Assembly (NCBI GenBank): GCA_015232335.1
Contig: JADFZV010000013.1
Coordinates: 1-64,000 of the forward strand
Length of the DNA stretch: 64,000 bases
Direction: 5' to 3'
Origin: Alphaproteobacteria bacterium
GTDB taxonomy: Bacteria > Pseudomonadota > Alphaproteobacteria > Rhodospirillales > WMHbin7
In this document: piece by piece, positions 52,401-61,130 of the stretch
How positions within the stretch are numbered: position 1 is the first letter of the stretch
Layout of the letters: each line of letters starts with the position of its first letter
Made by a program: the position numbers and the translations under genes
The notes under the pieces: model-generated
Databases searched by the model: none
The model's input: only the letters and a program-made list of their open reading frames with translations
What the model was told of the DNA's origin: nothing

Positions 52401-54205
52401 ACCACCGTGGGTTCCGTTGTCGTCACGTTGTTGTTGGGCGCGTTGTTGTCAATATTGTTGCTGCTTGATGTGGGTTCCTCTTCGGTCGACGCCAGATTGG
52501 TCGTTGTTAGAACCGTCGTGACAGTCGTCGTGCCCGTATTATCGGTGACATTATCGTAAGGGTCCGTCGTGGTTCCCTGATTTCCAGAACCGCCTTGATT
52601 CGTGTAACCCGTTGTCGTGTTCAAGGTCACGCGGATCAGGTTGGAAGAATCGTTGTGTGACGTGCTGCCGCCATCATTGCCCGAACCAGGACCATTCTGC
52701 GAGGAAGGTCCAGTATTTGCCGGAACAGGTGCCGAAGCCGGGACGTTCGCGAAGGGGGTCGCCGTCAAAACGCCCGACTGCTGGGCGGCAAGGCCCGCCG
52801 CATTCAGCGCCTGCTGCGCCGAAGCACCCTGATTGACCGCCTGTGTATAGGCCTGATGGGCCTGCATGGCGCCCTGCACGGCCTGATCGATCGAAATGCC
52901 CTGATTGAGGGCCGCGTTGATGGCCTGCTGGGCGGCTTGCGCGAATCCAGCCGCCGGGGCCTGCGGTCCAGCCCCCTGCGCTGCCCCTTGGAAGATGCCC
53001 TCAACCGTCGCCGCCGGAGCCGCAGCACCCGCTTGCGCTGGGGCAGCCCCTGGCTGCGCCGGACCCTGCTGGCCCGCTGCCGCCGGACCCTGTGGTCCCT
53101 GCTGCTGGCCTGCCGCAGGCCCGTTCTGACCGTTGGCCGCAGGTGCCTGCGGGTCCGCAGCACCTTGCTGTGTCGCCTGATTCAGGATCTGCTGCGCCGA
53201 CTGGCTGGCATTGCTGTTGCTCGAACCGCTCGCCACCTGCTGCAGCACGGTCCCGAAGCTGTTGGACAGCTGCGCCGAAGTGACCGTCACGATATTGGAA
53301 GGCGGCGTGAAGAAGTTGCCGACATGCAAGGCGCCATTGGCCGTATTGTTGGTGATGGTTCCCGCTGCATTGGTAACGGTGAACTCGCCAACCCCGTTGG
53401 CCTCAGGCAGCAGGGCCGTAGTCAGGCCCGTCTGGGGGCTGTAGCCGCCGGCTACCATGGTGCCGCGAATGCCGATCGTCGCCACGGGCGTCTTGATCGA
53501 GGCAGCATCGGGCGAAACCTTGGCGATCTCGCCAGAGACGAAGGAGAAGGTGCCTTGCACCAGCGAGAAGGCCGATTTGCCGGTATGCGCCACGGGATCA
53601 TAGACCATCTGGTCGAGAACGAGCCTGCCGTTTCCGCCCAGGGCCAGATTCGTGCCGTCCATGAAGACCAGGCCGATCGAAGCGCCCTTGGGCGTTTGCA
53701 GCACATCGCCCTGATAGACCGGATCGCCCTTGTGCAAAAGGCCCTTGCTGCCGTCCGCATGCACGACCTGCACATCGCCCGAAAGCGTGTCGGCCCGCCC
53801 GATGGACTGACCCAGCGCTCCCGCGCCTTTGGCCTGAACCCATTGACCGGGCGTCATCGATCCGGCAAGACGCATGGCCAGATCGCCGTCGATCGTAGCA
53901 CCCGTTTCCGAAATCAGATCGCCAGGTGCGTCGGACGCAAAATAATCGCGCACCAGAATGCGTGTTCCATCTGGCGCCTCAAGAATCAGGTCAGCTCCCA
54001 CGCGCTGATAGTCGGCCCCCTCCAGCAATCCCTCGGCTCCGGGAATCAAAACCGGCTTGCCGGGCACCGCTTCGACGATGGTGGGGGGAAGCTTCTCTGT
54101 CGCTGGCCGGGAATCGAACGGAAGAGGCTGATGCACGGCACCCGCCGCATCACCTACCGCCACACTCGGAGTTTGCACTTGGCTCGTCGACACGATACGT
54201 GCCAT
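49466..54205 (-). CDS. Giant secreted FecR / NIDO / RTX (hemolysin-type calcium-binding repeat) protein
   Basis: MARIVSTSQVQTPS...; FecR block KGDPVYQGDVLQTPKGASIGLVFMDGTNLALGGNGRLVLDQ; Q/A/P/G-rich segment; RTX nonapeptides GGAGNDTLYGGAGNDTLSGDGDSD...; NIDO-like FQLQIYYQGAAGDYDVAFRYETVNY. Confidence 0.85.
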   Translation of the reverse strand: MARIVSTSQVQTPSVAVGDAAGAVHQPLPFDSRPATEKLPPTIVEAVPGKPVLIPGAEGLLEGADYQRVGADLILEAPDGTRILVRDYFASDAPGDLISETGATIDGDLAMRLAGSMTPGQWVQAKGAGALGQSIGRADTLSGDVQVVHADGSKGLLHKGDPVYQGDVLQTPKGASIGLVFMDGTNLALGGNGRLVLDQMVYDPVAHTGKSAFSLVQGTFSFVSGEIAKVSPDAASIKTPVATIGIRGTMVAGGYSPQTGLTTALLPEANGVGEFTVTNAAGTITNNTANGALHVGNFFTPPSNIVTVTSAQLSNSFGTVLQQVASGSSNSNASQSAQQILNQATQQGAADPQAPAANGQNGPAAGQQQGPQGPAAAGQQGPAQPGAAPAQAGAAAPAATVEGIFQGAAQGAGPQAPAAGFAQAAQQAINAALNQGISIDQAVQGAMQAHQAYTQAVNQGASAQQALNAAGLAAQQSGVLTATPFANVPASAPVPANTGPSSQNGPGSGNDGGSTSHNDSSNLIRVTLNTTTGYTNQGGSGNQGTTTDPYDNVTDNTGTTTVTTVLTTTNLASTEEEPTSSSNNIDNNAPNNNVTTTEPTVVTLSGKAIDGYISGATVFLDADNDGSLDTGETWTLTDSQGNYTLSSTDTTSPVVLFGGTDISTNRPLVGTLKAPAGSTVVTPLTTMVQSMVASGLSEASAQSQVALMLGISNLPDLTDFDPVAQSSSASSSTVTQAAEVMKAAVMVQNMVTQMSAMMVGAGGVTTAAATSAIFSALASQATSATGAVSFATSANVSTLIDSVASNLSLTGNANLATAKATISSVIANVNTAVNTAFSSNSSGGASLLTALANVATVAQGSATTAIQDAFNNTATLAASLTTLGSDYSGTSLTNAISSANSGLEGTTGSDTLTGTTGTDVIRGLAGIDTLSGLGGDDSLYGGDGDDLLIGGTGTDIIDGGVGTDTVSYNAATSGIVVDLSAGSVTGGDGNDTLSNIEIVIASEFSDTMTGTTGADTLYGGAGDDSLTGDEGNDILDGGTGTDTVLYLGKETGVTVNLTTGTATGSNGSDTLTGFENVTGTSLADVLTGSSVANALKGEGGNDTLIGMAGNDSLSGGTGDDILYGDSTSSITGSGTLVNGLGGSSGFGENSVTRGDDGYYSQVSLSSIFPSGLTWFGQTYSSIWANTNGHATFGEGYSTYSASGYPMSGTSSPPILAPLFYDVDTRSTSGLAATPGGNSTGSNLVWYDVDSTNGIVTITWDDVGFYSQNNSALNAFQLQIYYQGAAGDYDVAFRYETVNYSYYDEARAGWSASDGVAGHYYELPASSSSSVLNLETALGNTGTAGLWTWSFRNGVLSSSGETGSSGSGSVTGDDVVAGGAGNDTLYGGAGNDTLSGDGDSDVLYGGLGADTLDGGTENDSLIGGGGADTLQGGAGNDTLTYQSDAASFDGGTGADTLLFQGSGVTLDLSTSTISFANLEKVDLTGSGNNRLELTATKVYSATEASNDLLGMLDMVNSHVLVIGGNSGDQAVFEDAGWLLSQSLPSATLGSDSYSVYTNANSGSATAILVDSDITVSSGLS

Positions 54206-54296
54206 GACACCCTCGACCCGTTGGCAGCGCCTCAAGCCCGCTGCATGTTATTGAGCAGCTTACGCATGCGTGGCTATGTTCAACGCACGGTGCCGC

Positions 54297-54310
54297 TTGA
54301 TTTGCATCAA
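54297..54310. promoter_or_regulatory. FNR/Anr/FixK-type box TTGATTTGCATCAA
   Basis: Exact TTGAT-N4-ATCAA, about 92 bp upstream of the RTX gene ATG (54205). Confidence 0.7.
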
Positions 54311-54483
54311 ATATATGCCAGATGCGTCGAGATGCAACCTTATTAATTTTAGGATAATCAGTCCCGGCCAGTCACGGGACTAAGGCAATGTGTATAAAAA
54401 GTACATGTATCTGAATCACATTGAATATAAGCGACTGCTAAATAAACTGCGCGGCCAAAATATTTTTTTGGGCCTATAACCCC

Positions 54484-54936
54484 CTACTTGGCACGTAGGA
54501 AATCGCCGACGCCGGGATGGGTGGAAAGCTTGGCCAGATCCGACTCGTCCGGCAGTTGCGCCTTGTCGCGCTCGACATTGACCAGGCAGAGGAAACCCAG
54601 CGACTCCCCCTCGGTGGCACGAAATTGATGCCAGACCAGAGGCGGAATATCGACCAGATCGAGCGGGCCGACATCGAAGACTTGCTCTCCCACCAGACAA
54701 CGCCCGCGACCGCGCAAAATCACCACCGCATGGCGATGGTCATGACGTTCCAGCGAGGAATGCCCGTCCGGCGCCACTTCGAAATAGCGCAGTTCGCCCA
54801 AAAGATCGGGAGCCTGAAAGAGCAACTGCCGGGTGACATCCTTGAAGGGAACCCCATCATCCTGGCGATAGGCCAATAGGTCGGTAGCTTCCCAGCGGAA
54901 ATCCTGAAAGCGGCGCACAGGCTTTTGACCGGTCAT
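54484..54936 (-). CDS. Cupin protein (candidate methylthioxylulose-5-phosphate sulfurylase-type)
   Basis: ERHDHRHAVVILRGRGRCLVGEQVFDVGPLDLVDIPPLVWHQFRA cupin motifs; start ATGA overlaps stop of RuBisCO-like gene. Confidence 0.8.
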   Translation of the reverse strand: MTGQKPVRRFQDFRWEATDLLAYRQDDGVPFKDVTRQLLFQAPDLLGELRYFEVAPDGHSSLERHDHRHAVVILRGRGRCLVGEQVFDVGPLDLVDIPPLVWHQFRATEGESLGFLCLVNVERDKAQLPDESDLAKLSTHPGVGDFLRAK

Positions 54937-56012
54937 GACATTTCCTTTCCAGCCACGGCTTGAACGAAGGCTTGAGACTGCTCGAACAAGTCATCGCCCG
55001 CCATCAGCAGGCCCCCCCCGATCAGCAGCATGACATCAGGCCCATAGAATTTCACCATTTCGGGAACACGTTTCAAGGTCATGCCCCCGGCTGGCACGGG
55101 AATGACGGGCTTCAACTCTCCCAGCGCGCCCCTGGCGGCAAGGGCCAGATCATTGCACATGCCTGTGGAATAGCCGAAGCGTCCGCCGTGATTGGGATAG
55201 ACCACAACATCGGCTCCGGCTAGCCGAAACAGCTTGCCCAGCAGCAGGGATGGAGCGATTCGCGAGGCGCCAGCCATCGCCGGATGGGCCAGGACGGGAA
55301 CGCCCAGTTCGGCCACCAACTCCTGCACCAAGGCAAGCCCCAGCAGCATGGGCGAGAGCATGGCCATGCCCACCCCCTCGCCCTTGATCACCTTGATCTG
55401 CTCGGCCAGTGCCTTCGGCCCACCGGTGAGGTGGGGCGCGTAAAGGGTCCGGCTGGTTGAAACGGCCTTCTGACAGGCGGCCACGCGCTTATGGAAAGGG
55501 GCGTAGCTCTGATCCCCCATGCCGTGATCATCCTTGATGACGTCGATTCCGGCTCTGGCGAAGGTTCGGCACAGACCGGCCAGATCGTCCGAGGCCAGAC
55601 CCTGGGGCTTGATGGCAGTGGCGGTCAAGGGTCGGTCGTGGGCCTTCAACAGCGCTCGCAGGCCTTGAATGCCAAAGCGAGGGCCAAGATAGCGGGCCAA
55701 AAGGGCTTGCGGAAATTCGGCGTCGAGCAGCCTGACATGATCGAGAATAGAGGCATTGCCGAACAGCATGTTCATAAGCTGGCCAAGGTCAGCGCCCATG
55801 GTTTCCAAAGCCAATCCGATGCGGACATGAAAACCGCCTTCCGATGCGGGCTCGATGTCCTCGACCCGTCCCACCACGTCCTTCAGAATGCGCGGATCGC
55901 GAATGGCGGCCAGGGGCATCTCGACGCTCTGCTCGACGGCGAGATTTTGGGCCTGCTCCTCGATCTCTCGGGCGGGCGCATCAATATGATATAGAGCGAC
56001 GATCCGGTTCAT
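54933..56012 (-). CDS. RuBisCO-like protein (form IV)
   Basis: MNRIVALYHIDAPAREIEEQAQNLAVEQS; RPLTATAIKPQGL (cf. TIIKPK), GIDVIKDDHGMGDQSYAPF (cf. GxDFxKDDE), VLAHPAMAGA, MLLIGGGLL. Confidence 0.87.
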   Translation of the reverse strand: MNRIVALYHIDAPAREIEEQAQNLAVEQSVEMPLAAIRDPRILKDVVGRVEDIEPASEGGFHVRIGLALETMGADLGQLMNMLFGNASILDHVRLLDAEFPQALLARYLGPRFGIQGLRALLKAHDRPLTATAIKPQGLASDDLAGLCRTFARAGIDVIKDDHGMGDQSYAPFHKRVAACQKAVSTSRTLYAPHLTGGPKALAEQIKVIKGEGVGMAMLSPMLLGLALVQELVAELGVPVLAHPAMAGASRIAPSLLLGKLFRLAGADVVVYPNHGGRFGYSTGMCNDLALAARGALGELKPVIPVPAGGMTLKRVPEMVKFYGPDVMLLIGGGLLMAGDDLFEQSQAFVQAVAGKEMS

Positions 56013-56085
56013 GGGGCGGCAATGTGACGGTGACAGCAAGCTTAGGCAAGGCCATATTACAGGAACACCACGCTCTGGACATACA

Positions 56086-57708
56086 ATGAACCTGCACGCC
56101 CTGCTTACCGAAGCGATCATCTTTCTTGTCGCCACCGTTCTGGTGGTGCCTTTGTTCGAGCGTTTGAAGGCCAGCCCGCTGGTGGGCTATCTACTGGCGG
56201 GTGTGCTGATCGGACCATCAGGCTTCGCCATCGTCGCCAATGCCGAAGAGGTCGAGCCCCTAGCCGAACTGGGCATCATGGTGCTGATGTTCTCGATTGG
56301 GCTTGAACTGACCCTGGAGCGCCTTAAGGTCATGCGTCCGCGCATCCTGGCCTTGGGCTTTCTGCAAATCCTGATCACCTCTTCGGCCATCGGAAGTATT
56401 GCCCTGATGACCGGGCTGTCTTTCGGGGGCGCGCTGGTGGTGGGCGGAAGCCTTGCCCTTTCATCGACCGCCGTGGTGCTGCAGCTTCTCTCCGAACGCC
56501 ACGAATTGCCAACCCGCATGGGGCGCGCCGCCATGGCGGTTCTTTTGCTCCAAGACCTGGCGATCGGCCCTTTGCTGGTTCTGGTTCCGGTCTTGGGCTC
56601 ACACAGCGGCACGATGCTGGGGGCGTTGGGACTGGCGGCCCTCAAGGCCATCGGCGTTCTGGCTGCCATTCTGATCGTGGGGCGCTTGGCACTTCGCCCG
56701 CTCTTTCACGTCGTCAGCCACGCCAGGGCGGCCGAATTGTTCATGGCGGCAACCCTGCTTATTCTGATCGGAACCGGCCTGGCCGCTGCCTGGGCAGGCC
56801 TGTCGATGGCGCTGGGCGCCTTTGCAGCCGGCCTGATGCTGGCGGAAACCGAGCATCGCCATCGCATCCTGGAGACCATTCAACCCTTCCGCGGCCTGCT
56901 GATGGGGCTGTTTTTCATGTCGGTCGGCATGGTGATCGACCTCAGATTGGCCCTCAATCACCTGGGATTGGTGACGGTGCTGACCCTCGGATTGATCGCC
57001 ATCAAGGCCCTGCTGCTCTTGCCCCTGGCCCGCCTAGGCGGCTTCGCTTGGCCGGGGGCGGCCCGTCTCAGCCTGATTCTGGCCCAGGGCAGCGAATTCG
57101 CCTTCGTTATTTTCAGTCTGGCCGAGGATCAGGGGGTTTTGAAAGCAGGGGTCTCCCAGCCCTTGCTAATCGCCCTGGCAGTCAGCATGGCGGCAACGCC
57201 GATTCTTGCCATGCTGGGCGGTGCCCTGGGGCGTCGTTTCGAGCCCTATGAAGCACCCGGTATCGAGATGCTGATCCGGGCCGCCCAGGATATCCAGGAT
57301 CACGTCGTGATAGTGGGCATGGGCCGGGTCGGGCGCGGCGTTGCCGAGAAATTCGCCAAGCGTGACGTGTCTTATCTGGCCGTCGAGGGCAGGCGTGATC
57401 GCGTCGTTGGCGCCAAGGCGGCGGGCCTTGCCGTCTTTCATGCCGACGCCACCGATCTGACGGTTCTGGAATCCGCAGGGATCGAGCGCGCCCAGGCTTT
57501 GGTGGTGGCTTTGGGCGACGCCGAGGGAGCGGCCCATCTGGTTGCCACGATGCGCTATCTCTTTCCGGGTCTGCGCATCCTGGCCCGTGCTCGCACCGAA
57601 GCGCAGGGCCGCCAATTGACCCGCGCCGGTGCAGACGATGTGGTCGTGGAAAAGCAAGATGCCGGAGACCGTCTGGCCAGCGCGGTTGCAGTCTCGGTAG
57701 AGGCCTGA
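56086..57708 (+). CDS. CPA2-family cation:proton antiporter with RCK/TrkA-N domain (KefB/C-like)
   Basis: VPLFERLKASPLVGYLLAGVLIGPSGFAIVANAEEVEPLAELGIMVLMFSIGLELTLERL; HVVIVGMGRVGRGVAEKFAKRDVSYLAVEGRRDRV. Confidence 0.92.
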   Translation: MNLHALLTEAIIFLVATVLVVPLFERLKASPLVGYLLAGVLIGPSGFAIVANAEEVEPLAELGIMVLMFSIGLELTLERLKVMRPRILALGFLQILITSSAIGSIALMTGLSFGGALVVGGSLALSSTAVVLQLLSERHELPTRMGRAAMAVLLLQDLAIGPLLVLVPVLGSHSGTMLGALGLAALKAIGVLAAILIVGRLALRPLFHVVSHARAAELFMAATLLILIGTGLAAAWAGLSMALGAFAAGLMLAETEHRHRILETIQPFRGLLMGLFFMSVGMVIDLRLALNHLGLVTVLTLGLIAIKALLLLPLARLGGFAWPGAARLSLILAQGSEFAFVIFSLAEDQGVLKAGVSQPLLIALAVSMAATPILAMLGGALGRRFEPYEAPGIEMLIRAAQDIQDHVVIVGMGRVGRGVAEKFAKRDVSYLAVEGRRDRVVGAKAAGLAVFHADATDLTVLESAGIERAQALVVALGDAEGAAHLVATMRYLFPGLRILARARTEAQGRQLTRAGADDVVVEKQDAGDRLASAVAVSVEA

Positions 57709-57721
57709 AATATGCGGGTCT

Positions 57722-58447
57722 TCAGCTTCGCTCCGGCGACAATCTGAATTCGCTGACGCCGGGGGTTGTGGTCAGAATTTGCACCAGTTCCTGCGACTGG
57801 TCCGGCTTACCGCCCAAAAGCGCAATCTGGCAGTCGAAGCGTTGAAAACTTGAATCCACGGTCAGCGACCAGTCGGTGATAAGATAGCCATGGCGTAACG
57901 CCAGATCGCGCACCAGCGCTTCCGGCGAGGCCGCATCGCGCGGCGATGCCACCATCAGATGCTTTATCTTATGGTGCGGCAAGGCGCGCTCAAGAAAACG
58001 AAAACTGCTCATGACGATAATGGAGATCAGCGTCGCCGCAATGGCGGCTGCGTAGAACCCGATGCCGATCAGAACGCCGATCGACGTCGTCGCCCACAGC
58101 GAGGCCGCCGTGGATAGCCCACGGATAGAGAATCCGTCGCGCATGATGACACCCGCCCCCAGAAACCCCATGCCGGTCAGAATGCCTTGAATGACGCGGG
58201 TGGGATCACCCGTCGAGGGATTTTTGACCAGCCCACCGTACCAGAGGCTGGGGAAGGAATTGACGACGATCAGCGCCGTCGAGGTCAGGCAAACCAGAAC
58301 ATAGGTGCGCATGCCAGCCGCCCGGCCATGATAGGTGCGCTCGTAGCCCAGCACGATGCCAACGGCAACGGCGCCCAGCAGATGCAAGAGGATGATGCCG
58401 TTGGCGACAAGCTCTGTTTTCGACCAATAGGGCATCAGCAGTTCCAT
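57722..58447 (-). CDS. MgtC/SapB family protein
   Basis: LLGAVAVGIVLGYERTYHGRAAGMRTYVLVCLTSTALIV; QGILTGMGFLGAGVIMRDGFSIRGLSTAASLWATTSIGVLIGIGFY. Confidence 0.92.
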   Translation of the reverse strand: MELLMPYWSKTELVANGIILLHLLGAVAVGIVLGYERTYHGRAAGMRTYVLVCLTSTALIVVNSFPSLWYGGLVKNPSTGDPTRVIQGILTGMGFLGAGVIMRDGFSIRGLSTAASLWATTSIGVLIGIGFYAAAIAATLISIIVMSSFRFLERALPHHKIKHLMVASPRDAASPEALVRDLALRHGYLITDWSLTVDSSFQRFDCQIALLGGKPDQSQELVQILTTTPGVSEFRLSPERS

Positions 58448-58563
58448 GGCATCCTCATAAGGATCATCGATTTTCTCGAAACAGAGTAGCCTCTCTGCCT
58501 TGCTTTTGCCATGGTTCCTGGGCACTCTTGAGGTAATTTCAAACCGCCCCTGAAAGGCTTGCC

Positions 58564-59100
58564 ATGTTTCGGATCAGAAGAGTCCTTGTTCTCGCCCTGG
58601 CATTCCTGGCCCAGGCCTGCGCCATGGTGGGCGATCTAGAACCGCCGATGGTGTCTCTGGCCGACCTGCGCATCGAACGCATGGGCCTGTTCGAGCAAGA
58701 TGCGCGCGTTACATTGCGCCTGCGCAATCCCAATGATCAGGCACTGCCCATCGATGGCGCCAAGTTCAACATCAAGCTGAATGGCGAATCTTTCGCCCGC
58801 GGCGTCAGCAATGAAAGCGTGTCCGTTCCCAGATTGGGCGAGGCCACCATCGAAGCCCTGGTAAGTGTCAGCACCTTCGACGTGCTGAACCAGTTTCTGA
58901 ATCTGGGCAACGCGCTGGGGGCAAGCCAGGTCCTGACCTATGAGATGGACGGCACCGCCTTTTACAGCGGCCTTGGCTTCATGCGCCGCTCTGCCCCCTT
59001 CACGCAAACCGGAAAATTGAAGCTGGGAGGATCGGGCGGCGCTGCTAGCGGTGGAATTGCCAATCCGCTGGGCGGATTCAAGACCCTGGTGCCGATGTAA
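58564..59100 (+). CDS. LEA type 2 (WHy-domain-like) lipoprotein
   Basis: FLAQAC lipobox; VSLADLRIERMGLFEQDARVTLRLRNPNDQALPIDGAKFNIKLNGESFARGVSN. Confidence 0.8.
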   Translation: MFRIRRVLVLALAFLAQACAMVGDLEPPMVSLADLRIERMGLFEQDARVTLRLRNPNDQALPIDGAKFNIKLNGESFARGVSNESVSVPRLGEATIEALVSVSTFDVLNQFLNLGNALGASQVLTYEMDGTAFYSGLGFMRRSAPFTQTGKLKLGGSGGAASGGIANPLGGFKTLVPM

Positions 59101-59110
59101 GTCTTGGAAT

Positions 59111-59935
59111 TTAAGCTTCCACCAGTTCGATCAATTGCCCCGTTTCGTCGAACAGACCCGCCATCAACGGGCCATCAAAGCCCGCCCCGGCATCCAGCGT
59201 GATCGCCGGGGCTTCGGTCTTGACCCCCTCATGACGGCGATCAAAGCCGCGAACCACCGCCTTGAAGCCTTCAACGGGCTGGCTGATCGAGGAAAATCCG
59301 GAGCCCCCCCACCAAAAGGCATCACCTTGAGCACCCAAAGGGCGGTCGGTATCGATGCCTGCGGCAACGAATAATAGCCCGCCCGGGCCGGAAAAAGCCG
59401 CATGCTGCAGCGAGGCCAGATATTGGGCGTGGCCGTCGCGCACCCGCAAGGATTCGCGCAATCCGTTGGTCCAGCGCGTCAGCGCCAGAATGCCTTCGCG
59501 CAGGGCCTGGCGCCCCGACATGATGCTTGAACCATAAGCCACCACCGTCGGGCCGACGCCCTGGGCCTCCATCCAATCCAGCACCTGCCCGGGATTTGGC
59601 GCCATCTGCAACATAAGCAGTTTCTGCCACATCTCCTCCTGCGCACCGCGCAAGAAGACAGTGTTCGGCTCTTCGGCTTGCGAAAGCGCCATGGCCCTAC
59701 GGCGCAACAGCAGGGCTTCTTCCAGGGCCGGTCCCACGGCTGGGCCGACACCCATCAGGTTTCCCAGGAAAACAATCTGATCGGAGGGTTGGAATTTATC
59801 GATCACGGCGGCATGAAGACGAGCCAGCCGCTCGACCTCGCCATGCACGGCGGCCAAAGCCCAGATGCGCGTGCCCTGCTTCAACTCAGTAAAGTTACGG
59901 GCCTCGGCCATGGCCGTTGGCTTCCCCCCCAACAT
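59111..59935 (-). CDS. Metallophosphoesterase-like protein with degenerate metal-binding motifs
   Basis: RIWALAAVHGEVERLARL...QIVFLGNLMGVGP...TVFLRGAQEEMWQKLL aligns with GDIHG...LGDYVDRGP...LRGNHEEM. Confidence 0.7.
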   Translation of the reverse strand: MLGGKPTAMAEARNFTELKQGTRIWALAAVHGEVERLARLHAAVIDKFQPSDQIVFLGNLMGVGPAVGPALEEALLLRRRAMALSQAEEPNTVFLRGAQEEMWQKLLMLQMAPNPGQVLDWMEAQGVGPTVVAYGSSIMSGRQALREGILALTRWTNGLRESLRVRDGHAQYLASLQHAAFSGPGGLLFVAAGIDTDRPLGAQGDAFWWGGSGFSSISQPVEGFKAVVRGFDRRHEGVKTEAPAITLDAGAGFDGPLMAGLFDETGQLIELVEA

Positions 59936-59955
59936 GGGCCGCGCCCCGACCGCCG

Positions 59956-60462
59956 TTAAGCCGCCTCGAGCAGGCTTTCCAGACGCTTGGTGGCTGCCTT
60001 GGAATCGATACGCTCGACAGCCGCCAGTTCCGCCGCCAAACGATCAAGCGCCGCTTCGTAGATCTGGCGCTCGCTATAAGACTGGTCGGGCTGGCTGGCG
60101 CTGCGGTGCAAATCGCGCACCACCTCGGCGATCGAAACGGGATCGCCCGAATTGATCTTGGCCTCGTATTCCTGAGCCCGGCGGCTCCACATGGTGCGCT
60201 TGACGCGCGCCCGACCACGCAAGGTGGTCAAAGCGCTTTCCATAATCTTGCGGGTCGAGAGCTTGCGCAATCCCGACTTCAGGGCCTTGGCCACCGGTAC
60301 GCGCAAGGTCATACGGTCTTTTTCGAAGCTGATGACGTAAAGTTGCAGCTTGATGCCCGCGATTTCTTGGACCTCAAGCGCCATCACCCGACCGACGCCA
60401 TGCGTGGGATACACCACGTAATCGCCGGTGTTGAACAGATTGTTACTGGCCATGTCGATCAA
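59956..60462 (-). CDS. carD: CarD/CdnL family transcriptional regulator
   Basis: LFNTGDYVVYPTHGVGRVMALEVQEIAGIKLQLYVISFEKDRMTLRVPVAKA. Confidence 0.95.
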   Translation of the reverse strand: MIDMASNNLFNTGDYVVYPTHGVGRVMALEVQEIAGIKLQLYVISFEKDRMTLRVPVAKALKSGLRKLSTRKIMESALTTLRGRARVKRTMWSRRAQEYEAKINSGDPVSIAEVVRDLHRSASQPDQSYSERQIYEAALDRLAAELAAVERIDSKAATKRLESLLEAA

Positions 60463-60621
60463 CTTCCCTCAAAAAGCCCATAGTTTGCCGGGCACATATC
60501 CCCTGGGCCGCTCCCGATTGAAGAAGCGACACCTACCCTCCGCCCTGTCATCGACCGGCGGTCTGATTGTCGCATCTGCGTACCAAAGGGGCGAACCCGC
60601 CCGACGATCCGCGCTCATGAC

Positions 60622-60648
60622 AAGGGGCTTTCCATGGGAAAGCCCCTT
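60622..60648 (-). terminator. Candidate hairpin/terminator downstream of fdxA
   Basis: AAGGGGCTTTCC-ATGG-GAAAGCCCCTT, strong inverted repeat; no clear T tract on either side. Confidence 0.4.
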
Positions 60649-60742
60649 TCGGCGCGTGTGATGAGTATATACCACGCAATTTGCCTAAAATACAGCAAAA
60701 AGCATAACGAAGGATTAAACTTCGTCGTAACTTATTGAAATA

Positions 60743-61075
60743 TCAACGTTTTGCTGGATTGGCGCTCAGGCTGGCCTTCTTGCCCGACTTGTCCTTCCAG
60801 GCATCGGCATCGGGAGCGGCGGCGATCTTCTTGGTGATGTTGGGCCACTGCCCGGCATATTGCCGGTTGATTTCGGCCCATTCCTGCCCCTGGGGCTCGG
60901 AATCGGGAAAAATGGCCTCGGCCGGGCATTCGGGTTGGCACACACCGCAGTCGATGCATTCGTCGGGATTGATCACCAGGAAGTTCTCGCCCTCATAGAA
61001 GCAATCAACAGGGCAGACTTCGACGCAGTCGGTATACTTGCACTTGACGCAGTTTTCTGTGACGACGTAGGTCAT
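60743..61075 (-). CDS. fdxA: Seven-iron ferredoxin (3Fe-4S/4Fe-4S)
   Basis: [55 protein letters not shown]. Confidence 0.96.
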   Translation of the reverse strand: MTYVVTENCVKCKYTDCVEVCPVDCFYEGENFLVINPDECIDCGVCQPECPAEAIFPDSEPQGQEWAEINRQYAGQWPNITKKIAAAPDADAWKDKSGKKASLSANPAKR

Positions 61076-61130
61076 GGCGATTTCCCGATGAATAAGCCCG
61101 ATGAAGAAAAATGACGACTAAGCCGGGTCT

